A DNA stretch of 45,499 nucleotides from Actinomycetota bacterium (GTDB lineage Bacteria > Actinomycetota > CADDZG01 > WHSQ01): NCBI GenBank assembly GCA_013695465.1, contig JACDAL010000014.1:1-45499 (forward strand), read 5' to 3'. Under the pieces are notes generated by a model. The model searched no databases. It saw only the letters and a list, made by a program, of their open reading frames with translations, and was not told where the DNA came from. Below, in pieces: positions 15,964 through 25,661 of the stretch; the stretch's first letter is position 1; each line of letters begins with the position of its first letter. A program made the translations under genes and the position numbers.

Positions 15964-16849
15964 GGTCGCTCGGCTCGACCAGCGGCGGGGGCTGGCTAGA
16001 GATTGCCGGTCGCCCCGGGCGCGGGAACTGAGTGGAGACGAAGCGGTCCCACATCCCGTCCGTTATCAGACGGCGTTGATAGACGAGGAGGCGTGCCGAT
16101 GGCGTGACCCGGTAGCGGATCCTGGGAGAGCGGGCCGTGATCGCGCGTTCGATCGCCTTCGCCACTGTTTGTGGACCCCCACCGAGTCGGGCCAGCGGGC
16201 CCTTTTCGTAGACGCTCTTGGTCGAACGAACCACGGCGGCGTTGAATGCAGCGTAGGGCCCGTCCTCGCCCCGCACCTCGGCCGCGGCGGTCGCAGAAAA
16301 CTCCGTCCGGATGATCCCCGGCTGAATCACGACGACATCGACTCCGAAGCCCTTGACCTCGAAGCGCAAAGCGTCGCTGATTGCTTCCACCGCGTACTTG
16401 GTGGCGTGGTAGACGCCGCCGCCCGGAAAGGTGAAGTTGGCACCCATCGAGCTGATATTCACAATGCGGCCGCAGCCTTGAGCGCGCATGCCTGGGAGCA
16501 CGAGCTGACACATTCGCATGAGCCCGAAGACGTTGGTCTCGAACTGCCGCCGGGCGTCCTCCATCGTGACCGTCTCGACCGCCCCGGACTGGGAGTAGCC
16601 GGCGTTGTTGATCAGCACGCCGACCGCACCATGCTGCGCAACGACATGGTCGACGGCGGCTCGCATCGAGCTCTCTTCGGTGACGTCGAGCGCCAGGGTG
16701 TGACAGCCGGAGGCCCCGAGGTCGGCGATCGTTTCGACCCGACGCGCCGTTGCGTAAACGAGATGCCCGGCGCGCGCGAGATGCCCGGCGGTTGCCCTGC
16801 CGATCCCGGTCGAGCAGCCTGTGATGAGAACGGCTTTTGAGGTTGTCAT
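15953..16849 (-). CDS. Short-chain dehydrogenase/reductase
   Basis: This classical SDR of 298 residues starts at ATG 16849 (MTTSKAVLITGCSTGIGRAT). Present are the cofactor-binding TGxxxGIG (10-17), NNAG (81-84), and the catalytic S134, Y147 and K151 (Y-x3-K in VYHATKYAV). An Arg pair after strand 2 (ATARRVE) hints at NADP preference. The C-terminal 100 residues are longer than minimal SDRs and resemble the retinol-dehydrogenase/oxidoreductase subgroup. It is followed by an iclR gene in overlap and preceded by trpS. The substrate is unknown. Confidence 0.9.
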   Translation of the reverse strand: MTTSKAVLITGCSTGIGRATAGHLARAGHLVYATARRVETIADLGASGCHTLALDVTEESSMRAAVDHVVAQHGAVGVLINNAGYSQSGAVETVTMEDARRQFETNVFGLMRMCQLVLPGMRAQGCGRIVNISSMGANFTFPGGGVYHATKYAVEAISDALRFEVKGFGVDVVVIQPGIIRTEFSATAAAEVRGEDGPYAAFNAAVVRSTKSVYEKGPLARLGGGPQTVAKAIERAITARSPRIRYRVTPSARLLVYQRRLITDGMWDRFVSTQFPRPGRPAISSQPPPLVEPSDRVT

Positions 16850-16910
16850 GTAAGCAGGCCGACGCTTCTGTGTGCTAAGAGACGTATGGAGGCCACCTGG
16901 GCGGCCGGGC

Positions 16911-17927
16911 TCAGATCCGTGGCCCCAGACCAACCGCGCTGCGCACTTCGGCCATCGTCGTCTCTGCCACGTCCCTCGCCTTGTCGGCGCCGATGACCAA
17001 CAGGCGGAGGAGCTCGCCGGGATCCGCCATGAGCTCGAGATAGCGTTGCTGCGTGTCGTGCAGGTTCGCGATGACTGCCTCCGCGAGTGCCTTCTTGAAG
17101 TCCCCGTAGCCCATGCCGGAGAAGCGCGCTTCGAGCTCGGCGATCGATTCTCCGGAAACCAGTGAAAAGATCGTCAGCAGGTTGGTCAGAGCGGGCTTGT
17201 CCTCCCCCGCCCGCACCTCCCTGCCGGAGTCCGTGACCGCCGACCTGATCTTTCGGGCGATGGCGTCGGGTGAGTCGACGAGCAGGATCTTGGAAGCCTC
17301 CCGGGGCGCCGACTTGCTCATCTTCTCGGCGGGGTTGTCGAGCGCCAGGACGCGCGCCCCGCGCGCCTGAATCCATGGTTCGGGGACGACGAAAGTCTCT
17401 CCCAGGAGGGCGTTGAAACGCTGGGCGAGGTCGCGCATGAGCTCGACGTGCTGCTTCTGGTCCTCGCCCACCGGCACGCCGCGTGCCTGGTAGAGGAGGA
17501 CGTCCGCCGCTTGGAGCACCGGGTAGGTGAAGAGACCCGCCCCCACCGCCTCGCCCTGGCCCTTCGACTTTTCCCTGAATTGAATCATGCGTCTCAACTC
17601 CCCCATTCGGGCGACGCACATCAGCAGCCAGCTCAGCTCGGAATGGGCGGGCACATGGGACTGGACGAAGAGCACGGCACGGTCAGGGTCGATGCCGCGT
17701 GCCAGCAGCAGGGCACTCATTTGAAGTACCCGCTCCCTCAGAGTCTTGGGGTCCCAGGGAAGGGTCAGCGCATGCAGGTCGACGACGCAGAAGAAGGCGT
17801 CGTGCGATTCCTGCAGTGGAACCCAGTTGTCCACTGCTCCCAGCACGTTGCCGAGATGGAAGTCACCGGTGGGCTGGATGCCGCTGAAGACTCTTTGACG
17901 ATCCCTAAGGGTTGAGTTGGGGTTCAG
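16911..17927 (-). CDS. trpS: Tryptophanyl-tRNA synthetase, probable CTG start
   Basis: This class I synthetase charges tRNA-Trp. It has the HIGH-like motif QPTGDFHLGN, the KMSKS motif (AEKMSKS) and ARMGELRRMIQFREKSK. A start at GTG 17846 would remove the HIGH-like motif and cannot be right. The frame extends upstream through RVFSGIQPTG with no ATG, GTG or TTG. A CTG at 17927, preceded by GGAGGA (17931-17936), would begin MNPNSTLRDRQRVFSG. That gives 338 residues, the usual TrpRS length. I therefore place the start at CTG 17927; adjacent ATC is a less likely choice. A 22-bp tandem repeat lies about 50 bp upstream. Confidence 0.9.
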   Translation of the reverse strand: MNPNSTLRDRQRVFSGIQPTGDFHLGNVLGAVDNWVPLQESHDAFFCVVDLHALTLPWDPKTLRERVLQMSALLLARGIDPDRAVLFVQSHVPAHSELSWLLMCVARMGELRRMIQFREKSKGQGEAVGAGLFTYPVLQAADVLLYQARGVPVGEDQKQHVELMRDLAQRFNALLGETFVVPEPWIQARGARVLALDNPAEKMSKSAPREASKILLVDSPDAIARKIRSAVTDSGREVRAGEDKPALTNLLTIFSLVSGESIAELEARFSGMGYGDFKKALAEAVIANLHDTQQRYLELMADPGELLRLLVIGADKARDVAETTMAEVRSAVGLGPRI

Positions 17928-17930
17928 GAT

Positions 17931-17936
17931 TCCTCC
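17931..17936 (-). promoter_or_regulatory. Ribosome binding site supporting the trpS CTG start
   Basis: Minus-strand GGAGGA, 3 nt before CTG 17927. The only ATG nearby (minus strand, at 17938) is in another frame and closes after four codons at a TGA, so it cannot start trpS. Confidence 0.55.
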
Positions 17937-17978
17937 ATACGCTGTGCGAGGGCTTGATCGAGCCCAAGCGGTTTGACC

Positions 17979-18110
17979 TGCTCGCTCTCGCTCGGCTGAC
18001 TGCTCGCTCTCGCTCGGCTGACTGCTCGCTCTCGCTCGGCTGACTGCTCGCTCTCGCTCGGCTGACTGCTCGCTTCCGCTCGGCTGACTGCTCGCTTCCG
18101 CTCGGCCGCC
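17979..18110. repeat. Six tandem copies of a 22-bp repeat between trpS and the M50 protease gene
   Basis: Six head-to-tail 22-bp units start at 17979, 18001, 18023, 18045, 18067 and 18089. Units 1-4 are identical (begin TGCTCGCTCTCGC, end GGCTGAC). Unit 5 has CTTCC for CTCTC, and unit 6 shares that change and ends in GGCCGCC. The unit is not a multiple of 3 and lies between divergent genes, so it is unlikely to be coding. Unit length equals about two helical turns, which would put any bound protein on one face of the DNA. It could be a variable-number repeat affecting both promoters. Confidence 0.9.
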
Positions 18111-18124
18111 TACAATACCGGGCG

Positions 18125-18754
18125 GTGGAATCTCCGCTCAGCATCCTCCGCAGCGACCCGCTCGCCTTCGTGCTCCTGGCCATCTCCCTGCTGGGAGCTA
18201 TCTGCCTGCACGAGTTCGCCCACGCCTTCGCCGCCGACGCTCAGGGCGACCGGCTGCCGCGTGCCATGGGCAGGGTCAGCCTCAACCCCGCCCGTCACCT
18301 CGACGTGTTGGGGACGCTGCTGATCTTCCTGGTCGGCTTCGGCTGGGGCAAGCCCGTCGAGTTCAGGCCGGAGGCGTTCTCGTCGCAGCGCTTCGGCTCT
18401 GCCATCGTGGCCCTGGCCGGGCCGGCCATGAACCTGGCGCTGGCGCTGGTGGGGGCGTTCTTGTTCGTGGCCGCAGCGAATGCCGGGATCTACGACCCGA
18501 TCGTGACCTTCCTCGGCCTGTTCATGTCGATCAACGTGCTCCTGGCCGTGTTCAACCTGATCCCTCTGCCCCCACTCGATGGCTCTCGCCTGCTGACGAT
18601 CTTTCTTCCTCCCAGCAAGCAGCACATCATCTACTTCCTCGACCGCTACGGGTTCATCATCCTGTTGCTTCTGGTCTTCTTCGGCGGCTTCAGTCTGCTA
18701 TCGCCCGTGATTCTGTTGGTGAGGGACTTCGTGCTGAGGTTGGCAGGCGCCTGA
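18125..18754 (+). CDS. Site-2-type zinc metalloprotease (M50 family, YwhC-like)
   Basis: This 209-residue membrane protease of the intramembrane S2P superfamily has the zinc motif HEFAH (29-33) in the first membrane segment. It also has SLNPARHLD (about 52-60) and the third-ligand motif NLIPLPPLDGSRLL (about 142-155). There is no PDZ domain, as in the short YwhC-like group. The start is GTG 18125, 14 bp after the tandem repeat. It is divergent from trpS and convergent with the next gene. The substrate is unknown. Confidence 0.92.
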   Translation: MESPLSILRSDPLAFVLLAISLLGAICLHEFAHAFAADAQGDRLPRAMGRVSLNPARHLDVLGTLLIFLVGFGWGKPVEFRPEAFSSQRFGSAIVALAGPAMNLALALVGAFLFVAAANAGIYDPIVTFLGLFMSINVLLAVFNLIPLPPLDGSRLLTIFLPPSKQHIIYFLDRYGFIILLLLVFFGGFSLLSPVILLVRDFVLRLAGA

Positions 18755-18766
18755 GGGACCGGCGCC

Positions 18767-19144
18767 TCAGGGGCGCAGGGCTCGCAGCAGGATGGAGTCT
18801 GAGCCCCTCGCCTCGTAGTCCTCCAGCACATGGGCCAGCGCCGCTCTGACGATGCGGCCCCTGTCGCTGCCGACGCCGTGCTCCGAGCGCAGGCTGAGCC
18901 GGGCCCGCTCCAGGGCCATGAGGTCGTCGCCGGTGCAGTAGAAGGTAATCTTCTCGTCGTGCTTGGGAGCCTTCGCCGGCGCCGACGGAGCTGCCTCCTT
19001 AGCATCTGTCGATAAATCTTCTTGTGGACTCTTCGATAAGTCGCCTAGTATCTCTTCCGGCGCCCGTGGAGCGACCTGGTCCGGGCCCGGGCCCGTGCGC
19101 CGGAAGAGCTCTTCAGCTCCCGGCAGTCTGGCGCGACGCGACAC
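18767..19144 (-). CDS. Ribbon-helix-helix-like ParA partner protein
   Basis: The 125-residue protein has a disordered, acidic and Pro/Ala-rich N-terminal half. The C-terminal domain (about 62-120: EKITFYCTGDDLMALERARLSLR, then GSDRGRIVRAALAHVLEDYEARG) reads as strand-helix-helix, resembling RHH DNA-binding proteins. It overlaps the end of parA by 32 nt, so it is encoded as the downstream partner of a ParA ATPase. A role as the ParA-interacting or DNA-binding component is inferred. The linker codons at 19001-19045 are strikingly AT-rich and include TCGATAAAT and TCGATAAGT on the plus strand. Confidence 0.65.
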   Translation of the reverse strand: MSRRARLPGAEELFRRTGPGPDQVAPRAPEEILGDLSKSPQEDLSTDAKEAAPSAPAKAPKHDEKITFYCTGDDLMALERARLSLRSEHGVGSDRGRIVRAALAHVLEDYEARGSDSILLRALRP

Positions 19145-19967
19145 GAGCGATCACCTCCTGAGCGAGTTCCCGGTAGGCAGCGGCACCCGGCGAGCCGGGC
19201 GCATAGTGAACGATCGGCTCCCCCGCAACCGGCGCCTCGGCGAACCGGATGGTCTTGCGAATGATCACCTCGAACACCTTGTCGCCGAAGGCTTCCTTTA
19301 CGCGCGCCAGGACCTCGCGGCCGTGCAGAGTGCGGCCGTCGTACATGGTCGGCAGGATGCCGTCGATTACAAGCTTGGGGTTGAGAAGCTCGGTGACCCT
19401 CTCGATCGAGTCGAGCAACAGCGCCATGCCCCGTAGCGCGTAGTACTCGCACTCGAGCGGGATGATGACGCCTTCGGCTGCGCTAAGGCCGTTGATGGTC
19501 AGAAGCCCCAACGAGGGAGGGCAATCTATAAGTATAAAGTTATAGTCGAGAGTTAGGGGTGTGAGCACCCGGCGCAGGCTGTGTTCCCGAGCCACCTCCT
19601 GCACCAACAGGAGCTCCGCAGCGGCAAGATCGATATTCGAGGGCAGTAGGTCGAGGTTGGGGATCGATGTCTTCTGGAGCACATCGGCCGCCACGCAGTT
19701 GCGGTCGAGGAGCAGGTTGTAGATGGACAGATCGAGGGTCGAGGGCTCGATTCCGAGCCCGATGCCGCAGCCCCCCTGGGGATCCATGTCGGCAACCAGG
19801 ACCCGGTATCCGAGCTCGGCCAGGCAGGCGCCCAGGGTGATGGTCGTTGTGGTCTTGCCCACGCCCCCCTTCTGGTTGGCGAAGGCGATCACGCGCCCGG
19901 CCCGGGTCCCTGCGGCTGTGGAGACGCCGTCAATTCCCGGGGAGCGCATCCCGGCCCCCGGATGCAC
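19113..19967 (-). CDS. parA: ParA/Soj-family chromosome-partitioning ATPase
   Basis: The product is a 284-residue deviant Walker A ATPase that forms nucleotide-dependent dimers on DNA to move or position cargo. The motif KGGVGKTT is at 33-40, VADMDPQGG at switch I, and the Walker B strand ILIDCPPSLG follows. The C-terminal half has the FFEVIIRKTIRFAEAP-like block common in Soj proteins. Position near scpA/scpB and xerD matches the second actinobacterial parA (cf. Rv1708) rather than the origin-linked copy; no parB or parS is seen. A rare AT-rich codon run (19520-19556) encodes LTLDYNFILIDCP. The start is GTG 19967 or the ATG at 19949. Confidence 0.92.
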   Translation of the reverse strand: MHPGAGMRSPGIDGVSTAAGTRAGRVIAFANQKGGVGKTTTTITLGACLAELGYRVLVADMDPQGGCGIGLGIEPSTLDLSIYNLLLDRNCVAADVLQKTSIPNLDLLPSNIDLAAAELLLVQEVAREHSLRRVLTPLTLDYNFILIDCPPSLGLLTINGLSAAEGVIIPLECEYYALRGMALLLDSIERVTELLNPKLVIDGILPTMYDGRTLHGREVLARVKEAFGDKVFEVIIRKTIRFAEAPVAGEPIVHYAPGSPGAAAYRELAQEVIARVASRQTAGS

Positions 19968-20000
19968 TGGCCCTCCTGATCGATAGTCGAGCTGCTGTGA

Positions 20001-20033
20001 GTCGCCTTGTCGCGTTGGCGACAGGTCGACAAG
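20001..20033. promoter_or_regulatory. Nested inverted repeats in the parA/DksA-like divergent region
   Basis: GTCGCC (20001-20006) pairs with GGCGAC (20017-20022). CTTGTCG (20006-20012) pairs with CGACAAG (20027-20033). They lie in the 224-bp region between divergent parA and the DksA-type gene. There is no T-run, so an operator is more likely than a terminator. Confidence 0.35.
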
Positions 20034-20115
20034 TGTCGGTTGCGCCTCGGAACCTAACCTAAACTCGCCTACCGGCGCAAACGGAGGCCACGAGAGCAGG
20101 ACTATCGTTAGTAAT

Positions 20116-20127
20116 CTTGTCGATAAG
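20116..20127. promoter_or_regulatory. Near-palindrome CTTGTCGATAAG upstream of the DksA-like gene
   Basis: The 12-mer differs from its reverse complement at only one base pair of the dyad. It contains TCGATAAG, which recurs at 6415 and 19033. It lies about 65 bp upstream of the DksA-type start codon inside an AT-rich island. It may be a promoter element or a regulator site. Confidence 0.3.
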
Positions 20128-20191
20128 TTGATAGCGGTACCCCCATTCCCGGGCTCCTCCGAGCCCTTCCCCAGCGACTATCGTTACGGCC

Positions 20192-20539
20192 ATGGAACAG
20201 GCGACGATCGACTCGATTCGCACCTCGCTCGAGAACGAGCGAGCTTCCCTCGAGCGTCAGCTCCTGGACTCGGGGGCATCGATCGAGGGTGACCAGGTGG
20301 AGGTCTCCTTCGACGAGGGCTTCGCCGATTCGGCTCAGGCCACGAGCGAGCTCTCCGAGCTGATCGCCCACGTCGAACAGCTTCACGCCACCCATTCGGA
20401 GGTCGTTGCTGCGCTAGCACGTCTGGACGAGGGCGGTTACGGAATCTGCGAGTCTTGTGGGAGCCGGATCGCATCCGAGCGCCTGGAGGCGCTGCCGATC
20501 GCCCGTCTGTGCCTGGCGTGCAAGCAGCAGCGGGGCTGA
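20192..20539 (+). CDS. DksA/TraR-type C4 zinc-finger protein
   Basis: The 115-residue protein has an N-terminal coiled coil (about 5-75) and a C-terminal zinc finger with C86, C89, C107 and C110 ([25 protein letters not shown] is the finger). This layout is that of DksA/TraR proteins, which enter the RNA polymerase secondary channel or bind RbpA-like partners. The coiled-coil tip residues of E. coli DksA are not clearly conserved, so a DksA function is not certain. It is divergent from parA and followed 52 bp later by deoB on the same strand. Confidence 0.85.
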   Translation: MEQATIDSIRTSLENERASLERQLLDSGASIEGDQVEVSFDEGFADSAQATSELSELIAHVEQLHATHSEVVAALARLDEGGYGICESCGSRIASERLEALPIARLCLACKQQRG

Positions 20540-20591
20540 AGCCTCGCCGGCGCGGTCCGGCCACACACGCCCGCATCTAACTGTGACCCTA

Positions 20592-21770
20592 ATGTCTAGA
20601 CCCATCAGGGCGGTAGCAGTGGTGGTGCTCGACTCGGTCGGTATCGGTGGTGCTCCCGATGCAGCGGAATTCGGGGATGCGGGCAGCGCGACGCTTCAGA
20701 ACATCGCGACCTCGGTCGGAGGTCTTCGTCTCCCGAACCTGGCGAAGCTGGGGCTCGGGCGCGTGGTGACTGCGGCCGGGGTGGATGCCGTGGCGATGGC
20801 CGAGGGGGCGTTCGGGAGCATGATCGAGCTCTCGCCGGGCAAGGACACTACGACCGGGCACTGGGAGCTCATGGGAGTCATACTCGAGCGAGCCTTCCCC
20901 CTCTACCCCGACGGGTTTCCGGACGAGGTCATGGACGTCTTTCACGCCTCCATCGGGTCGACGACGCTCGGCAACCACCCGGCCTCCGGCACGGTGATCG
21001 TCGACGAGCTCGGAGCCGAGCACATGGTCACGGGCAAACCGATCGTCTATACCTCCGGGGACAGTGTCTTTCAGATAGCGGCTCATATCGACGTCGTCCC
21101 CCTCGAGAAGCTCTACGAGATGTGCGAGCGGGCGCGCGCCATTCTGACGGGCCCTCACGAGGTGGGCAGAGTGATCGCCCGGCCCTTCATGGGCGCGCCC
21201 GGGAGTTTCACGCGCACGACCGACCGCCACGACTACGCGGTTGAACCTCCCTCCCCCACCGTTCTCGATCACATCTCTAGTGAGGGCCTCGAAGTCCGTG
21301 GCGTCGGCAAGATCGCCGACATCTTCGCTGGCCGCGGGGTGACCTCGTCTTTGCCCACGACCTCCAACGACGAGGGCATCGAGGCCACCATCGCAGAGCT
21401 TGGCGCCATCTCGCGCGGCCTCGTCTTCACAAACCTCGTCGACTTCGACCAGTCCTTCGGGCATCGTAACGACCCCGGCGGCTACGCCCGGGCCCTGGAG
21501 AGCTTCGATGCCCGGCTACCGGAAATCACCGCGGCACTCGGTGAGGACGACATCTTGATCGTGACCGCCGATCACGGCAATGACCCCACCACTCCGTCGA
21601 CCGATCATTCACGTGAGCAGGTGCCGGTGCTTGTCACCGGCCCCCGTGTCAGCAGGGGGTCCGATCTGGGCGTGCGATCCACGTTCGCCGATTGCGGGGC
21701 CACAGTTGCCGCGCTGCTCGGAGTGCCGGCTCCCACCGGCGCGTCCTTTGCTGAGGCCGCCGTCGGATAA
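20592..21770 (+). CDS. deoB: Phosphopentomutase
   Basis: The enzyme interconverts ribose (or deoxyribose) 1- and 5-phosphates in nucleoside salvage. The alkaline-phosphatase-superfamily enzyme has 392 residues from ATG 20592. Metal and catalytic residues are visible: VVLDSVGIG with D14, the [11 protein letters not shown] block with probable phospho-Thr T86, the TADHGNDP metal motif and [13 protein letters not shown] longer frame to 20457 runs through the DksA-like gene and was rejected. Together with hpt this supports nucleoside recycling in the organism. Confidence 0.95.
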   Translation: MSRPIRAVAVVVLDSVGIGGAPDAAEFGDAGSATLQNIATSVGGLRLPNLAKLGLGRVVTAAGVDAVAMAEGAFGSMIELSPGKDTTTGHWELMGVILERAFPLYPDGFPDEVMDVFHASIGSTTLGNHPASGTVIVDELGAEHMVTGKPIVYTSGDSVFQIAAHIDVVPLEKLYEMCERARAILTGPHEVGRVIARPFMGAPGSFTRTTDRHDYAVEPPSPTVLDHISSEGLEVRGVGKIADIFAGRGVTSSLPTTSNDEGIEATIAELGAISRGLVFTNLVDFDQSFGHRNDPGGYARALESFDARLPEITAALGEDDILIVTADHGNDPTTPSTDHSREQVPVLVTGPRVSRGSDLGVRSTFADCGATVAALLGVPAPTGASFAEAAVG

Positions 21771-21779
21771 TCATGCGGA

Positions 21780-21818
21780 GTGGTCGGCAGATGCTCTATA
21801 TGGTCATCCTGCGACCAC
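21780..21818. terminator. Hairpin between convergent deoB and xerD
   Basis: GTGGTCGGCAG (21780-21790) pairs with CTGCGACCAC (21809-21818) with one bulged base; the loop is 18 nt. It sits between two convergent stop codons, the expected place for a bidirectional terminator, but has no clear T-tract. Confidence 0.4.
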
Positions 21819-21831
21819 ACGACGAGCTGGC

Positions 21832-22785
21832 TCAGGCGCGAGCCCGAGGATGAGAGGTCAAATACACCTCCCGCAGCCGGGTGTCCGAAACCAGCGTGTA
21901 GATCTGCGTGCTGGTAAGGCTCGAATGTCCCAGCAGCTCCTGCACCACGCGCACATCCGCACCCGCGTCGAGCAGGTGGGTCGCAAAGGAATGGCGCAGA
22001 GTGTGCGGCGAGAGCGTCTTCTTGAGCCCGGCGCGCTGCGCGTGCGCAGTGACCATCTTCCAGCAGCCCTGACGACTCAGACGCCCGCCACGGCCGTTGA
22101 GGAACAATGCCGGCACAAGGGACTTGGCGCGACCGGCAAGCTCCGGCCGGGACAGCACCACGTAGCTCTCCAGAGCCGAGCGCGCCTTACTGCCGAGTGG
22201 GAGCCTTCGTCCCTTTCCACCCTTGGCCGAGCGGACGAGAACCATTCCCTCGTCGAGGTCCAGGTCGTCGACATCCAAAGCGGTGAGCTCCGATATGCGC
22301 AACCCCGCTCCATAGAGCGTTTCGAGAACGGCCCGGTCGCGCCTGCCCAGAAGATCGGTGCGCGGGATTTCCATAAGACGAGAGACTTCTTCCACGCCGA
22401 TCGCCTTCGGCAGGTGCCGAGGCCGTCGCGGCGGAACAAGCTTCGCGGTGGGATCCACCGAGATGCGCGCCTCGCGGGCCAGGAAGCGATAGAGACGGCG
22501 CAGGGAGACGATCATTCGAGCGACCGATGCGGGCGAGTACGCCCGGGCGGCGGGAGGAGTTCCGGAACGAAGGCTCTCGAGGTAGCGAGTGACATCGTTC
22601 GCGGAGGCGGTCAGGGGCTCAACGCCGTGGTGCGCGCAGTGACGGTGCCACGCTCCTAGATCGCGGCGGTAAGCCGCAACGGTGTTCGCGGCCAAACCCT
22701 TCTCCGCACGCAAGTGAGTGAAGAACTCTTCGACCTCTGAGTCGAATACCGCCTGTTTTTCAGAGGAGCGCAGAGAGGGAGGCAT
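21832..22785 (-). CDS. xerD: Tyrosine recombinase XerD
   Basis: XerD with XerC resolves chromosome dimers at dif. The 317-residue protein has an N-terminal SAM-like core-binding domain (about 15-105) and a catalytic domain. The active-site set is complete: R163 (GAGLRISE), K188, H261 and R264 (HTLRHSFATHLL), H287 (LLGHSS) and nucleophile Y296. The chromosomal context next to ald, pyrG and recN matches the housekeeping actinobacterial xerD (cf. Rv1701) rather than a mobile integrase. It overlaps the end of ald by 26 nt. Confidence 0.94.
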   Translation of the reverse strand: MPPSLRSSEKQAVFDSEVEEFFTHLRAEKGLAANTVAAYRRDLGAWHRHCAHHGVEPLTASANDVTRYLESLRSGTPPAARAYSPASVARMIVSLRRLYRFLAREARISVDPTAKLVPPRRPRHLPKAIGVEEVSRLMEIPRTDLLGRRDRAVLETLYGAGLRISELTALDVDDLDLDEGMVLVRSAKGGKGRRLPLGSKARSALESYVVLSRPELAGRAKSLVPALFLNGRGGRLSRQGCWKMVTAHAQRAGLKKTLSPHTLRHSFATHLLDAGADVRVVQELLGHSSLTSTQIYTLVSDTRLREVYLTSHPRARA

Positions 22786-23872
22786 GCTCGAGCCCGTGCG
22801 CCTCCGCCACGGGGGCGCTCGTCAATGTCTTGTTGTGTGCATTCACGCCTTTGGCAAGACTCGGATCGCTGCGCACGGCTTGCTCGAGGCCCTGCCCGGC
22901 GAGCGCGACGACGTAGGGCAGCGTTGCGTTCGTAAGCGCGTACGTCGAGGTGTGCGGCACGGCCCCCGGCATGTTGCCAACGCAGTAGTGAACGACCTCG
23001 TCAACCAGGTAGGTCGGATCCGAATGTGTAGTCATTTTCGATGTTGCGAAGCAGCCGCCTTGATCGACGGCGATGTCGACTACGACCGAGCCCGCCTTCA
23101 TTTCGGAGATGATCTCTTTGGTGACGATCTTCGGAGCGCGCGCGCCGGGGACGAGTACCGCACCGATAACGAGGTCGGCGGCTACACACACCTCCTCCAG
23201 CGCAAGGCGGTTGGAGGCGAGGGTAAGGATCTTTCCCTGATGGATGCGGTCGATGTCGCGCAGCTTGTTGATGTTGGTGTCGAGGACGATGACCTCGGCC
23301 TCCATGCCCTGCGCAATCCAGGCCGCGTTCATGCCCGCCATGCCGGCACCGATGACCACGACGCGAGCGGGCCTTACACCCGACACTCCTCCCAGCAGGA
23401 CGCCGCGACCCCCGTGCTCGCGTTCGAGCAGGGTCGCTCCGACCTGTGGGGCCATGCGGCCTGCGACTTCGCTCATCGGGGCCAGCAGCGGCAGGGAACC
23501 GTCGGAAAGCTCGACCGTTTCGTAGGCGACCGCAGTGGCACCCGATTCGAGCAGCGCATGAGTCACCTTCGCATCGGCCGCAAGGTGAAGGTAGGTGAAC
23601 AGGATGAGGCCATCTCGCAGGCGGTGGAACTCTTCGGGAACCGGTTCCTTGACCTTCAACACCATCTCCGCTTCGGCGAAGACAACATCAGCGTCGGGAG
23701 CGATGCGGGCTCCGGCCCGCTCGAAATCCGAATCGGGAATACTCGAGCCGCGTCCGGCGTCGTGCTCGATCAGGACATCGTGACCGTGCACCACGAGCTC
23801 GCGCACGCCCGCCGGCGTGATGGCGACGCGGTACTCGTTGTCCTTCAACTCAGCCGGGATCCCCACTCTCAT
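22760..23872 (-). CDS. ald: Alanine dehydrogenase
   Basis: The enzyme interconverts L-alanine and pyruvate/ammonia with NAD. The 370-residue product starts MRVGIPAELKDNEYRVAITP. Substrate-binding R15 and K-containing MVLKVKEP (about 70-77), the catalytic His in LFTYLHLAAD, and the NAD-binding VVVIGAGMAGMNAAWIAQGM with the following acidic residue (VLDTN) are present. The usual length is about 370. The 5' end is 36 bp downstream of pyrG. An AlaDH beside pyrG-xerD is not part of the mycobacterial order, so it may be a local insertion. Confidence 0.95.
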   Translation of the reverse strand: MRVGIPAELKDNEYRVAITPAGVRELVVHGHDVLIEHDAGRGSSIPDSDFERAGARIAPDADVVFAEAEMVLKVKEPVPEEFHRLRDGLILFTYLHLAADAKVTHALLESGATAVAYETVELSDGSLPLLAPMSEVAGRMAPQVGATLLEREHGGRGVLLGGVSGVRPARVVVIGAGMAGMNAAWIAQGMEAEVIVLDTNINKLRDIDRIHQGKILTLASNRLALEEVCVAADLVIGAVLVPGARAPKIVTKEIISEMKAGSVVVDIAVDQGGCFATSKMTTHSDPTYLVDEVVHYCVGNMPGAVPHTSTYALTNATLPYVVALAGQGLEQAVRSDPSLAKGVNAHNKTLTSAPVAEAHGLEHASLSALL

Positions 23873-23908
23873 CCGACAGCCCTCTTCATGACAGAGCCGT
23901 TATCACCA

Positions 23909-25573
<1,665 letters not shown>

Positions 25574-25661
25574 TCAGAAATCCCGACGGGTGACGCCCCC
25601 CGGGCGCCCGCCCAGACGATCGACCACGGACCGGGGAAAGTCATCTCACCGTAGCACGGAG

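Noticed and set aside
17979-18110. Possible CRISPR array
   Set aside because: The copies are directly head-to-tail with no unique spacers, and no cas genes are present.
17905-18183. 92-codon minus-strand frame over the 22-bp repeats
   Set aside because: The 22-bp unit cycles through all frames, giving a repetitive SEQSAER/SRARAS peptide with no family resemblance; treated as non-coding.
21832-22785. xerD as an integrase of a mobile element
   Set aside because: No att repeats, tRNA disruption or cargo genes; the neighbourhood is the housekeeping xerD locus.
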